The notes under the pieces were generated by a model that was given only the letters and a program-made list of their open reading frames with translations, was not told where the DNA came from and made no database searches. DNA of 64,000 bases from Pseudomonas sp. N3-W (GTDB lineage Bacteria > Pseudomonadota > Gammaproteobacteria > Pseudomonadales > Pseudomonadaceae): contig NZ_CP103965.1 of NCBI RefSeq assembly GCF_024970185.1, forward strand, positions 3,468,001-3,532,000, in the 5' to 3' direction. This document shows positions 8,987 through 16,799 of the stretch, piece by piece; within the stretch, counting starts at the first letter, position 1; each line of letters opens with the position of its first letter. The translations under genes were made by a program, and so were the position numbers.

Positions 8987-9469
8987 ATGGGTTCTTTGAC
9001 CTTAAACACGACCGTCGGGCTGATAGTTGCCGGGCTATCGACAATGGCCAACGCTGCGAAGCTCGAAGACGTCGCGCCATTTCCCAAAGCTGAAAGCGGA
9101 TTTACCCGTCAGGTCATTCATCTCGCGCCACAAACCGCGGAAGACAGCTTCAAGGTCGAAATCCTGGCCGGCAAGACGCTGACCGTGGACTGCAACCGTC
9201 AACGCCTGGGTGGCATGCTCGAAGAGAAAAATCTGGAAGGCTGGGGTTATCCGTTCTACCGTCTGGAAAAAGTCATTGGTCCAATGAGCACGCTGATGGC
9301 CTGCCCCGATGGCAAGAGCAAACAGGATTTTGTACCGGTGGTCGGCGACGGTTTCATGCTGCGCTACAACAGCAAACTGCCAATCGTGCTCTATGTGCCC
9401 AAGGATGTCGAAGTCCGCTATCGCATCTGGTCAGCGTCGAGCACGGTCGAGAAAGCCGTTCAGGAATAA
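8987..9469 (+). CDS. eco: ecotin, periplasmic serine protease inhibitor
   Basis: A 160-residue precursor; ATG 8987 has a strong AAGGAGG at 8976-8982. A signal peptide ends at ANA. The mature part matches ecotin: [20 protein letters not shown] (first disulfide Cys), [14 protein letters not shown], the reactive loop [12 protein letters not shown] with the second Cys, [15 protein letters not shown] and VRYRIW. In E. coli ecotin the P1 residue is Met in STMMAC; here the equivalent position reads Leu (STLMAC), a conservative change that still suits broad inhibition of trypsin-fold proteases. It probably protects the periplasm from exogenous proteases. Confidence 0.96.
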   Translation: MGSLTLNTTVGLIVAGLSTMANAAKLEDVAPFPKAESGFTRQVIHLAPQTAEDSFKVEILAGKTLTVDCNRQRLGGMLEEKNLEGWGYPFYRLEKVIGPMSTLMACPDGKSKQDFVPVVGDGFMLRYNSKLPIVLYVPKDVEVRYRIWSASSTVEKAVQE

Positions 9470-9487
9470 GCCACCACAAGGAGCGCC

Positions 9488-9796
9488 GTGTTGATTACCT
9501 GCCATGTCAAATACGTGATCGATCCCTATCAATTGGCCGAGTTCGAAGCCTATGCCAAGGCCTGGCTGGGCATCGTCGAACGCCTGGGCGGCACGCATCA
9601 CGGGTACTTCCTGCCGTCCGAGGGCGCGAGCAATATCGCCTATTGCCTGTTCAGCTTTCCTTCGCTGGCGGACTACGAAAGTTACCGCCACATCGCGATG
9701 ACCGATCCAGAAAGCGCCGCGCTGGTGGACTCGCTGTTGCAGAAGAAGTTTATCGTCAGCTATGAGCGCACGTTCCTGCGCCCGCTGCTGGCCTGA
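9488..9796 (+). CDS. NIPSNAP family protein
   Basis: A 102-residue ferredoxin-like alpha/beta-barrel protein. GTG 9488 follows AAGGAG at 9479-9484. CHVKYVIDPYQLAEFEAYAKAWLGIVERLGG and the terminal SLLQKKFIVSYERTFLRPL fit NIPSNAP, a family with no settled enzymatic role. It lies 18 nt after ecotin and could be co-transcribed with it. Its end is only 6 nt from the end of the convergent ilvA. Confidence 0.88.
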   Translation: MLITCHVKYVIDPYQLAEFEAYAKAWLGIVERLGGTHHGYFLPSEGASNIAYCLFSFPSLADYESYRHIAMTDPESAALVDSLLQKKFIVSYERTFLRPLLA

Positions 9797-9802
9797 CTTC
9801 TC

Positions 9803-10816
9803 TTATGCCGGGACGCCGCACAATGCGGCGCGCTCGGCAACATGGCGCAAACTGTCGAAATTGATGTTGGCACCCGAATCGATAGCGATCAGGGTCTGGC
9901 CTAGGGCACCGGTTTGCGCCACGTATTTCTTGATCCCCGCCACTGCCAGCGCGCCGGAAGGCTCGGTGATAGAGCGCGTGTCGTCGTAGATGTTCTTGAT
10001 GGCGGCGCACAGTTCGTCGTTGCTGACCGTGATCACTTCATCCACGCAAAACCTGCACACTTCGTAACCAAAAGCACCGATCTGCGCCACGGCCACGCCA
10101 TCGGCGAAGGTGCCCACCTGAGGCAGGATTACCCGTTCACCCGCCTGCAAAGCCGCTTGCAGGCATGCAGAGTGTTCTGACTCGACGCCGATGATGCGCA
10201 CCTCCGGTCGCAGGTATTTGACGTAAGCCGCAATGCCAGCGATCAGGCCGCCGCCACCCACCGGGACGAAGATGGCGTCCAGCGGGCCTTGATGCTGGCG
10301 CAGGATCTCCATGGCGACGGTACCCTGGCCCGCGATCACGTCCGGGTCGTCAAAGGGCGAAACAAAGGTTCGACCGGTTTGTTCGGCAAGGCTGAGCGCG
10401 TGCGCCAGGGCAAACGGAAAACTTTCGCCATGCAGCACCGCCTCGGCACCCCGAGTGCGTACGCCGATCACCTTCAACTCCGGGGTCGAACACGGCATGA
10501 CAATGGTCGCTGTGATCCCCAGTTCACGGGCCGCCAACGCCACGCCCTGGGCATGGTTACCGGCCGAAGCGGTGATCACACCCCGCGCCTTCTGCTCGTC
10601 ACTGAGCTGCACCAGCTTGTTGTAAGCACCGCGAATCTTGAAGGAAAAGGTCGGTTGCAGGTCTTCGCGCTTGAGCAGGATCTGGTTGCCCAAGGCTTCA
10701 GACAGCGCCGGCGCAGCTTGCAATGGCGTGCGCACGGCCAGTTCATACACCGGCGCGGCGAGGATTTTTTTGACGTAGTGCTCAAGCAACGTTTGCTCGG
10801 CGGCGGTGCTGTTCAT
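9803..10816 (-). CDS. ilvA: threonine dehydratase, short form lacking the ACT-like regulatory domains
   Basis: A 337-residue PLP enzyme converting L-threonine to 2-oxobutanoate, the first step to isoleucine. FSFKIRGAYNK holds the PLP lysine, SAGNHAQGVA is the substrate loop, and VGGGGLIAG binds the phosphate. It ends just after the catalytic domain (NFDSLRHVAERA), whereas E. coli-type IlvA (about 510 residues) continues into an ACT-like regulatory region. The gene is therefore the single-domain form, not a frameshifted remnant: the reading frame is clean. The start is the second ATG (10816), 6 nt after AAGGAG; the ATG at 10822 touches the Shine-Dalgarno. The long leader contains a putative attenuator. 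Confidence 0.93.
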   Translation of the reverse strand: MNSTAAEQTLLEHYVKKILAAPVYELAVRTPLQAAPALSEALGNQILLKREDLQPTFSFKIRGAYNKLVQLSDEQKARGVITASAGNHAQGVALAARELGITATIVMPCSTPELKVIGVRTRGAEAVLHGESFPFALAHALSLAEQTGRTFVSPFDDPDVIAGQGTVAMEILRQHQGPLDAIFVPVGGGGLIAGIAAYVKYLRPEVRIIGVESEHSACLQAALQAGERVILPQVGTFADGVAVAQIGAFGYEVCRFCVDEVITVSNDELCAAIKNIYDDTRSITEPSGALAVAGIKKYVAQTGALGQTLIAIDSGANINFDSLRHVAERAALCGVPA

Positions 10817-10847
10817 ACTCATCTCCTTGGCGAACCCCGAATTCCCC

Positions 10848-10916
10848 GTAGGCGCTGCTGCAGGCTGCGATCTCTTGATCTTTAAAAATCAAAGATCGCA
10901 GCCTGCGGCAGCGCCC
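10848..10916. repeat. long inverted repeat in the ilvA 5' untranslated region
   Basis: Two arms, about 25 nt each, flank AT-rich sequence (GTAGGCGCTG..GGCTGCGATCT and AGATCGCAGCC..GCGCCCAC). The same family of GCAGCCTGCGGCAGC elements occurs at 23897-23931, 31744-31836 and, as half copies, near 37246 and 39225. It lies between the attenuator and the ilvA start. Confidence 0.75.
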
Positions 10917-10954
10917 ACGCGCAAAGCGTCAGTTCAAAACCCAGGAGACAGAAA

Positions 10955-10980
10955 GTAAAAACCCGCCTCTAGGGCGGGTT
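10955..10980 (-). terminator. intrinsic terminator in the ilvA leader (attenuator)
   Basis: Minus-strand hairpin with an 8-bp perfect stem (AACCCGCC / GGCGGGTT), a 5-nt loop, and a run of Ts immediately after. It sits between a leader ORF and ilvA, not after a gene. The 5' arm CCCGCC can alternatively pair with GGCGGG in the last codons of the leader ORF, which would prevent the terminator forming. Confidence 0.75.
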
Positions 10981-10998
10981 GGGTGCTGCAGTCGTGAG

Positions 10999-11064
10999 CT
11001 AGCCCGCCAAATAAGGAATGGCGGTAATAATGCTTGGCTGGCAGCGCAATACGGTGGAAGTCAT
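10999..11064 (-). CDS. putative ilvA leader peptide
   Basis: A 21-codon minus-strand ORF, too short for routine calling, lies directly upstream of the attenuator hairpin. The peptide begins MTSTVLRCQPS and its second half contains Ile-Ile-Thr-Ala-Ile, that is three isoleucine ATT codons plus threonine ACC, amino acids that are the end product and substrate of the ilvA pathway. There is no Shine-Dalgarno. The -10 box of the predicted promoter ends 6 nt before the ATG, so the transcript should begin at or next to the AUG (leaderless). The stop codon lies 18 nt before the terminator stem. Function inferred, not shown. Confidence 0.62.
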   Translation of the reverse strand: MTSTVLRCQPSIITAIPYLAG

Positions 11065-11070
11065 GGCTGG

Positions 11071-11099
11071 AAATTAGCCGGGCGTTGCGGACAAGTCAA
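11071..11099 (-). promoter_or_regulatory. sigma-70 promoter of the ilvA leader
   Basis: On the minus strand TTGACT (11099-11094) and TAATTT (11076-11071) are separated by exactly 17 nt. Six nucleotides then lead to the ATG of the leader peptide at 11064, so the predicted start point coincides with the A of that ATG. The rest of the gap to the RimK-like gene (11100-11225) shows nothing else that I can support. Confidence 0.7.
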
Positions 11100-11225
11100 T
11101 GGCCAATTTTCTGCGGGCTCTGTAGGGCAGCGATACTACGGTTTTTGTCTCGCTCGGACCGTTGTTGTATCTGGTCGTGCGGGGGCTCCGGGATCGCAAA
11201 GCGTCAGGAAGCCCCGCTCAAGCAC

Positions 11226-12812
11226 TTACCAGGCCTGGCCGCGACGCTTGAGCTCCAGGCGCCGGACGAATTCTTCCAGCACCAGTGAGTACAGATCGTC
11301 CTGTAGATAGGCGTCTTCGATACCGGCGTCCATGTTCGGGTTATCGTTGACTTCGATCACCACCACCTTGTCGCCGGACTGTTTGAGGTCAACGCCGTAC
11401 AGGCCGTCGCCGATCAGGTTGGCGGTCTTCACCGCCAGTTCCACCACCGCTCGCGGCGCTTCGTGGACCGCCAACGTACGACATTCGCCGTTGATGTCCT
11501 GACCCTTGGCCTTGTGGTTATAAATCTGCCAATGGCCCTTGGACATGAAGTACTGGCAGGCAAAGATCGGTTTGCGGTTGAGCACGCCGATGCGCCAGTC
11601 GTATTCGGTGTAGAAAAACTCTTGCGCCAGCAACAGCACCGAGTGTTCGAACAGTTCGGCCGTGGCTTCGAGCAAGGCTTGCTGGCTTTCGACCTTGATC
11701 ACACCCCGAGAGAAACAGCCGTCGGGGATTTTCAACACCAGCGGAAACCCCAGCCGCTCGCCGACCCGCTCGAAGTCTTCCGGTCGTTCCTTGTAAAGAA
11801 TTTCAGTGGCAGGCATGCCCAGATGATGGCTTTTGAGCAGATCGGTCAGGTAGACCTTGTTGGTGCAGCGCAGGATCGACGCCGGATCGTCCATTACCAC
11901 CAGCCCTTCGCTCTCGGCTTTCTTGGCGAACCGGTAAGTGTGGTTGTCAACACTGGTGGTCTCGCGGATCAGCAAGCCGTCGTATTCAGCGATACGGGCG
12001 TAGTCCTTGCGCTCGATCAGATCGACATCAATGCCCAACGTCTTGCCGACACGGACGAAGTTATCCAGCGCCTTGGCATTGGAGGGCGGCAATGCCTCTT
12101 GCGGATCGTGGAGGATGGCCAAGTCATAACGGGCCAGTTGTCGGGAACGGGGGACGCGCCAGATCTTGTGACTGAAACTGTCCAGTGAGTTAGCGAATTG
12201 ATCTTCCTGATCTTCGCGCAACTTGTGCAGGGCACCGGACTTTATGCCTTCAATGTGCCAGCCATTAGTTCGGCGAAATTCAACTAACAAAATCGGACAG
12301 GGCAACACTTCAAATAACTGCCGCGCCAGATCCTGCAACGGCTCGATATTGGTCTTGCCGAAATAAAGCGTCAGGGTAAAGCCTTCAGTGTCACTGTAGA
12401 GGTGATTACTCAGGGCTTTTTCCAAGGGTTTATCCAGGTCATCCAGCGCCAGACCGTACAGCGATTTTCGGGTCAGTTCGCTGATGGTCCGTACCGACGG
12501 AATCACCTTGTGCCCTCGCGCCTCGGCCAGCAACGAGCAGTAATAACCGTGGCCCAGGTACTTGTAGCTGCGGCACAGATTGATCACCTGAACCCGCTTG
12601 CCCTGCTGGTCGTCACGAGTCTGCTCAAGGTATTGCTGTGCGGTGACGATGTCTTCACTGGGGAAGTAAGAAGCCCAGTCTTCCTTGCGTTCGACAATGA
12701 TAATCAGCCGACTGGAAGCCCTGCTCGCGTCATTCAAATAAGTTGCAGAAGTGATTGCTGTCGGCAAAGTTTGCTCGGATACTTCGCGCCAATGACCTTG
12801 TACCGCTGACAT
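11226..12812 (-). CDS. RimK-like ATP-grasp ligase with RLAN-type N-terminal domain
   Basis: A 528-residue protein. The N-terminal half (about 20-250; RLIIIVERKEDWASYFP, then RVQVINLCRSYKYLGHGYYCSLLAEARGHKV) looks like the RimK-like ATP-grasp N-terminal (RLAN) domain. The C-terminal half is a RimK-type ATP-grasp fold (FPLVLKIPDGCFSRGVIKVES for ATP binding, YDWRIGVLNRKP, and VVVIEVNDNPNMDAGIED with metal ligands). Such enzymes form amide bonds, usually adding amino acids to peptides, proteins or small molecules. It is divergent from a GNAT-C39 gene with about 90 nt between them, a pairing described by comparative genomics for predicted amidoligase systems. Start ATG 12812 is the most family-like; ATG 12842 is the alternative. 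Confidence 0.92.
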   Translation of the reverse strand: MSAVQGHWREVSEQTLPTAITSATYLNDASRASSRLIIIVERKEDWASYFPSEDIVTAQQYLEQTRDDQQGKRVQVINLCRSYKYLGHGYYCSLLAEARGHKVIPSVRTISELTRKSLYGLALDDLDKPLEKALSNHLYSDTEGFTLTLYFGKTNIEPLQDLARQLFEVLPCPILLVEFRRTNGWHIEGIKSGALHKLREDQEDQFANSLDSFSHKIWRVPRSRQLARYDLAILHDPQEALPPSNAKALDNFVRVGKTLGIDVDLIERKDYARIAEYDGLLIRETTSVDNHTYRFAKKAESEGLVVMDDPASILRCTNKVYLTDLLKSHHLGMPATEILYKERPEDFERVGERLGFPLVLKIPDGCFSRGVIKVESQQALLEATAELFEHSVLLLAQEFFYTEYDWRIGVLNRKPIFACQYFMSKGHWQIYNHKAKGQDINGECRTLAVHEAPRAVVELAVKTANLIGDGLYGVDLKQSGDKVVVIEVNDNPNMDAGIEDAYLQDDLYSLVLEEFVRRLELKRRGQAW

Positions 12813-12904
12813 AGTGATTGATCCGTTGGAGAACAAGACCATTCCTATTAAGCACGAAGTTTTTCGAAAGTCCCGTTTCGTTACGCAACTTTTACGGTGG
12901 TCAT

Positions 12905-14002
12905 ATGAATCCTGTCTTTCGCCTGGCAGTCATTGAAGACCTGGCGGCGCTGTTGGAACTTGAAGCGCAATGTTTCACCACGGACCGGCTCAACGCCCGC
13001 AGCTTTCAGTGGATGATCACCAAGGCTCACGGGCAACTGTTGGTGGCTGAAGTCGACGGTCTGTTATTGGGCTATGCGTTGGTGTTGTTTCACCGTGGTA
13101 CCTCGCTGGCACGGTTGTACTCGATTGCCATCGCCGAGCAGGCCCGGGGCGGCGGGCTGGGCAAGCAACTGCTGCAACGCATCGAAGTCTGTGCGCTGGA
13201 ACACGATTGCGCCTATTTGCGCCTGGAAGTTCGTACCGATAATCCGGCAGCACTGGCCCTGTATGAACGCAATGGCTATCGGCGTTTTGCGCGGGTACAC
13301 GATTATTATGAGGACCACGCCGACGCGCTACGGCTGGAAAAACGCATCCTCCAGCACCGGGATTCGCGCAACATCAAGGTGCCGTATTACCCGCAAACCA
13401 CCGAGTTCACCTGCGGTCCCGCCTGCTTGCTGATGGCCATGGGCGCGCTGCAACAGCAGCGTTTACTGGAGCGCCGCGAAGAACTGCAAATCTGGCGAGA
13501 GGCAACCACTGTATTCATGACCTCAGGCCATGGTGGTTGCAGCCCACAGGGCTTGGCGCTGGCCGCTTGGCGACGAGGGTTTCGTGTGGACTTGCAACTG
13601 AGTATGGCCGGGCCGTTGTTTCTCGACGGCGTTCGTGATGAGCATAAAAAAGACGTCATGCGCCTGGTTCACGACGAGTTCACCGCGCAATTACGCGACA
13701 CCGATGTAGCGCAGGTCATCGGTGGGCTGCTGGACCTGCCCCGATTACTGGACGACGGCGGTCAGCCGCTGGTACTGATCAGCAGTTATCGGCTGACCCG
13801 CTCCAAAGCCCCACATTGGGTGATTGTCACCGATTGCGATGATGAGTTCGTCTACCTGCACGACCCTGATGTGGACCATAGCCAGCATCGCCAACCGATG
13901 GATTGCCAGCACCTGCCGGTCAGCCATGGAGAGTTCGAGAAGATGTGCAGTTTTGGGCGGGGAAAGCTCAGGGCGGCGGTGATTCTCTATCACCGTGCCT
14001 GA
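12905..14002 (+). CDS. GNAT acetyltransferase fused to a C39-like cysteine peptidase
   Basis: A 365-residue two-domain protein. Residues 1-160 form a GNAT domain (LYSIAIAEQARGGGLGKQLL is the acetyl-CoA loop; RLEVRTDNPAALALYERNGYRRF is the C-terminal signature). Residues 165-365 are a papain-like C39 peptidase domain: KVPYYPQTTEFTCGPACLLM with Cys170, and His304 in KAPHWVIVTDCDD followed by YLHDPDV. No signal peptide or membrane segment is seen, so it should act in the cytoplasm. Together with the divergent RimK-like ligase it suggests synthesis, acetylation and trimming of a peptide or peptide tag. The start is ATG 12905, with GGTGG upstream. Confidence 0.93.
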   Translation: MNPVFRLAVIEDLAALLELEAQCFTTDRLNARSFQWMITKAHGQLLVAEVDGLLLGYALVLFHRGTSLARLYSIAIAEQARGGGLGKQLLQRIEVCALEHDCAYLRLEVRTDNPAALALYERNGYRRFARVHDYYEDHADALRLEKRILQHRDSRNIKVPYYPQTTEFTCGPACLLMAMGALQQQRLLERREELQIWREATTVFMTSGHGGCSPQGLALAAWRRGFRVDLQLSMAGPLFLDGVRDEHKKDVMRLVHDEFTAQLRDTDVAQVIGGLLDLPRLLDDGGQPLVLISSYRLTRSKAPHWVIVTDCDDEFVYLHDPDVDHSQHRQPMDCQHLPVSHGEFEKMCSFGRGKLRAAVILYHRA

Positions 14003-14019
14003 GTCTGGCGCAGAACCAA

Positions 14020-14112
14020 ATGTGGGAGCGAGCCTGCTCGCGAAGACTTTGCATCAGCAAACATATAGGCCGGCTGACACTACCTCTTCGCGAGCAGGCT
14101 CGCTCCCACAGG
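14020..14112. repeat. inverted REP pair
   Basis: Two head-to-head REP copies (TGTGGGAGCGAGCCTGCTCG and its complement) flank about 40 nt between two convergent genes, and can fold as a long hairpin and probably stop transcription from both sides. Confidence 0.9.
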
Positions 14113-14136
14113 TTTGGCAGTGTTCAATGCATAGCG

Positions 14137-15288
14137 TTACTTCAATCCCACCTTGTAAAGCCCGCCATCCTTCTCATCCGTCAACACATACAAATACCCG
14201 TCCGGTCCCTGCCGAACGTCACGAATCCGCTGTTTGAGCTCACCCATCAAGCGCTCCTCGTGAATCACCTTGTCGCCATCGAATTGCAACCGGATCAGCT
14301 CCTGGCTGGCCAGCGCCCCGATAAACACGTTGTGTTGCCACGGTTTGAACCGGTCGCCATCGTAGAACGCCATGCCACTGATGCCCGGGGACACTTCCCA
14401 CACATGGTGCGGCGGTACGGTACCTTCAACGGTCTTGCCCTTGGCTTCCGGGATCGGCTCGCCAGAATAGTTGATTCCATTTGTCGCCAGCGGCCAGCCA
14501 TAGTTTTTGCCACGTTCGATGATATTGATTTCATCACCGCCCTTGGGACCGTGTTCGTTTTCCCACAACGTACCGCTCCATGGATTAAGCGCAGCACCCT
14601 GCGGATTGCGATGGCCGTAGGACCAGATTTCCGGGCGCACGCCGTTCTGACCGACAAAAGGATTATCGTCCGGCACCCGGCCGTCAGGGTAGATCCTCAC
14701 GACCTTGCCTTGGAGTTTGTCGAGGTCCTGAGCGGTGGGACGGTCGTTGTTCTCACCCAGGGTGATGAACAGATAACCGTCGCGGTCGAAGACCAATCGT
14801 GAGCCAAAGTGATTGCCGACCGAGAGCTTGGGCTCCTGCCGGAAAATCACCTTGAAGTCCTTGAGGCTGGTCAGGTCATCAGACAAACGCCCGCGTCCAA
14901 CCGCCGTGCCGGCCTTGCCGCCCTCGCCACCACCTTCGGCGTACGAGAGATAAACCATACGGTCCTGCTGGAAGTCCGGTGACAGCACCACGTCGAGCAA
15001 ACCGCCCTGCCCCTTGGCCCAGACCTCGGGCACGCCGCTAATCGGCGCCGACCGTTTGCCGTCAGCCGTCACAACCCGCAGAGTGCCGGGCCGCTCGGTG
15101 ACCAGCATGCCCTGGCGATCCGGCAGGAACGCCAGGGCCCATGGATGCTCCAGCCCCTTGGTGATCGGCGTGACCTCAAGGGTGCCTTGTTCGCTTTTCA
15201 GTTCTTGGGAAGGCGCCGCGAAAACGGGCGCCGTGGCGGTGATCAGGGCGCTGGCAAAGCAAGTTGCCAGCAGGGTTTTACGCAACAT
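14137..15288 (-). CDS. periplasmic PQQ-dependent aldose sugar dehydrogenase (YliI/Asd-like)
   Basis: A 383-residue precursor with a signal peptide ending VFAA. It is a six-bladed glucose/sorbosone dehydrogenase-family propeller: GLEHPWALAFLPD, MLVTERPGTLRVV, GQGGLLDVVLSPDF, NHFGSRLVFDRDGYLFITLGEN, SYGHRNPQGAALNPWSGTLWENEHGPKGGDEIN and the closing QRIRDVRQGPDGYLYVLTDEKDGGLYKV. It would oxidise aldoses in the periplasm with PQQ. ATG 15288 has AAGGAA upstream. It is transcribed alone or with the following small secreted gene. Confidence 0.94.
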   Translation of the reverse strand: MLRKTLLATCFASALITATAPVFAAPSQELKSEQGTLEVTPITKGLEHPWALAFLPDRQGMLVTERPGTLRVVTADGKRSAPISGVPEVWAKGQGGLLDVVLSPDFQQDRMVYLSYAEGGGEGGKAGTAVGRGRLSDDLTSLKDFKVIFRQEPKLSVGNHFGSRLVFDRDGYLFITLGENNDRPTAQDLDKLQGKVVRIYPDGRVPDDNPFVGQNGVRPEIWSYGHRNPQGAALNPWSGTLWENEHGPKGGDEINIIERGKNYGWPLATNGINYSGEPIPEAKGKTVEGTVPPHHVWEVSPGISGMAFYDGDRFKPWQHNVFIGALASQELIRLQFDGDKVIHEERLMGELKQRIRDVRQGPDGYLYVLTDEKDGGLYKVGLK

Positions 15289-15339
15289 GCACGATTCCTT
15301 TTGTCGTTGGAATGACTGACAAGACCATCGTCCTGCGGT

Positions 15340-15687
15340 TCAACGGTTGCTGCTGTCAGAGTCTCGGGGTGGCGGGTTGGGGATGAACTTCGGTGGTGTG
15401 TCCGGCACCGAGCGGTTTGGCGGATAGCCGTTGCCGATGCCACCGTTTTCGAGGGTCGGCGCACTCGGCGTCGGTACGGTATTGGGCCCGCGAATTGCCG
15501 GGGTGTTGGGCTGGGTGCCCTGCATGCTGTTGGGATTGGCCCGGCGAATCGGGCTGTTGTACGGATTGTTGTTACTGCTCGTCGGACTCTGCGCCAGCAC
15601 CCTCGAAGACGACGTATCGGCAAGCGCCGCCTGGCCCAGCACGCCACTCAATGCCAACACGGTGCAGCCAAGCACATATCTGTTCAT
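15340..15687 (-). CDS. secreted Pro/Asn-rich small protein, unknown function
   Basis: A 115-residue protein with a signal peptide (cleavage after ALA). The mature region is low-complexity, rich in Pro, Asn and Ser (SSNNNPYNSP, PPNRSVPDTPP, NPPPRDSDSSNR). I recognise no domain. It lies 51 nt upstream of the sugar dehydrogenase in the same direction. The length and codon use suggest a real gene, but the conservation evidence is only my impression. Confidence 0.68.
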   Translation of the reverse strand: MNRYVLGCTVLALSGVLGQAALADTSSSRVLAQSPTSSNNNPYNSPIRRANPNSMQGTQPNTPAIRGPNTVPTPSAPTLENGGIGNGYPPNRSVPDTPPKFIPNPPPRDSDSSNR

Positions 15688-15890
15688 GGGGCGCCTCTGC
15701 GGATATGCATCGTCAATGTCTTCGATATCACGCTACCCCCTGGGCTGGCGTTTGTTAACTGAAACCTCTTTCACAAGATGTAACACGAGTTGACCAAGCC
15801 GCCGATCCCCCCACAGGACCGGGCCGCAGCTCGCTGAAACTTTTGCTCAAGACCGCAGGTCACCTGATCATCACCTGCGAGTAGACGACG

Positions 15891-16763
15891 ATGGCACGGG
15901 CAATCTGGAAAGGCGCAATCAGTTTCGGCTTGGTGCATATACCCGTGGCGCTGGTCTCGGCGACCTCCTCCCAGGGGGTCGACTTCGACTGGCTCGATAA
16001 CCGCAGCATGGACCCGGTGGGCTACAAGCGGGTCAACAAGGTCACTGGAAAAGAAGTCACCAAGGAACACATCGTCAAAGGTGTGGAATACGAAAAGGGT
16101 CGTTACGTGGTGCTCAGCGAAGAGGAAATCCGCTCGGCGCACCCGCTGTCGACCCAGACCATCGACATCTTTGCCTTTGTCGACAGCCAGCAAATTCCGC
16201 TGCAAAACATCGACACACCCTACTACTTGGCACCCGACAAACGTGGTGGCAAGGTCTACGCATTGCTGCGCGAAACCCTGCGCACAACCGACAAGGTCGC
16301 CCTCGCCCATGTGGTTCTGCATACCCGTCAGCATCTGGCGGCGGTCATGCCGCTGGAATCGGCCATGGTACTGGTGATGCTGCGCTGGCCGTCAGAAGTA
16401 CGCAGCCTCGACGAGCTGGCGCTGGGCAGCGAGGTGACCAAACCCGAACTGGTCAAGGGTGAACTGGACATGGCCAAGCGACTGGTGGAGGACATGAGTG
16501 CCGACTGGAAACCCGAGGATTATCGCGACGAATTTGAAGACAAGATCATGGCGCTGGTCGAGAAGAAAGCCCATGAAGGCAAGATCGAAGACGTCGAAAC
16601 CAGCCCTGGCGAAGAAGAACGTAAGACAGCGGATGTCATCGACCTTACTGAACTGCTTAAACGCAGCCTCGGCGGCAAGTCCGGCAAACCCGCAGCCAAA
16701 CCGCGCAAGGCCGCCGCCAAACCTGCGGCGGCGAAAAAAGCCACGAAGAGTTCCAGAGGCTGA
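15891..16763 (+). CDS. ku: Ku, DNA-end-binding protein of bacterial NHEJ
   Basis: A 290-residue protein. ARAIWKGAISFGLVHIPVAL at the N-terminus, the central YYLAPDKRGGKVYALLRETL and the LAAVMPLESAMVLVMLRWP strand are diagnostic of bacterial Ku. The homodimer rings double-strand ends and recruits LigD. The last 35 residues are a Lys/Ala-rich tail (KPRKAAAKPAAAKKATKSS), typical of bacterial Ku and able to bind DNA. The gene is 36 nt upstream of ligD in the same direction, so the two probably form one operon. Confidence 0.97.
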   Translation: MARAIWKGAISFGLVHIPVALVSATSSQGVDFDWLDNRSMDPVGYKRVNKVTGKEVTKEHIVKGVEYEKGRYVVLSEEEIRSAHPLSTQTIDIFAFVDSQQIPLQNIDTPYYLAPDKRGGKVYALLRETLRTTDKVALAHVVLHTRQHLAAVMPLESAMVLVMLRWPSEVRSLDELALGSEVTKPELVKGELDMAKRLVEDMSADWKPEDYRDEFEDKIMALVEKKAHEGKIEDVETSPGEEERKTADVIDLTELLKRSLGGKSGKPAAKPRKAAAKPAAAKKATKSSRG

Positions 16764-16799
16764 CTGCCTGTATGAACTCGTAACACAAGGTAGTCGGCC

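Noticed and set aside
9803..10816. ilvA as a truncated pseudogene because the ACT-like regulatory region is missing
   Set aside because: The frame ends naturally after the catalytic domain, all PLP motifs are intact, and single-domain threonine dehydratases are common.
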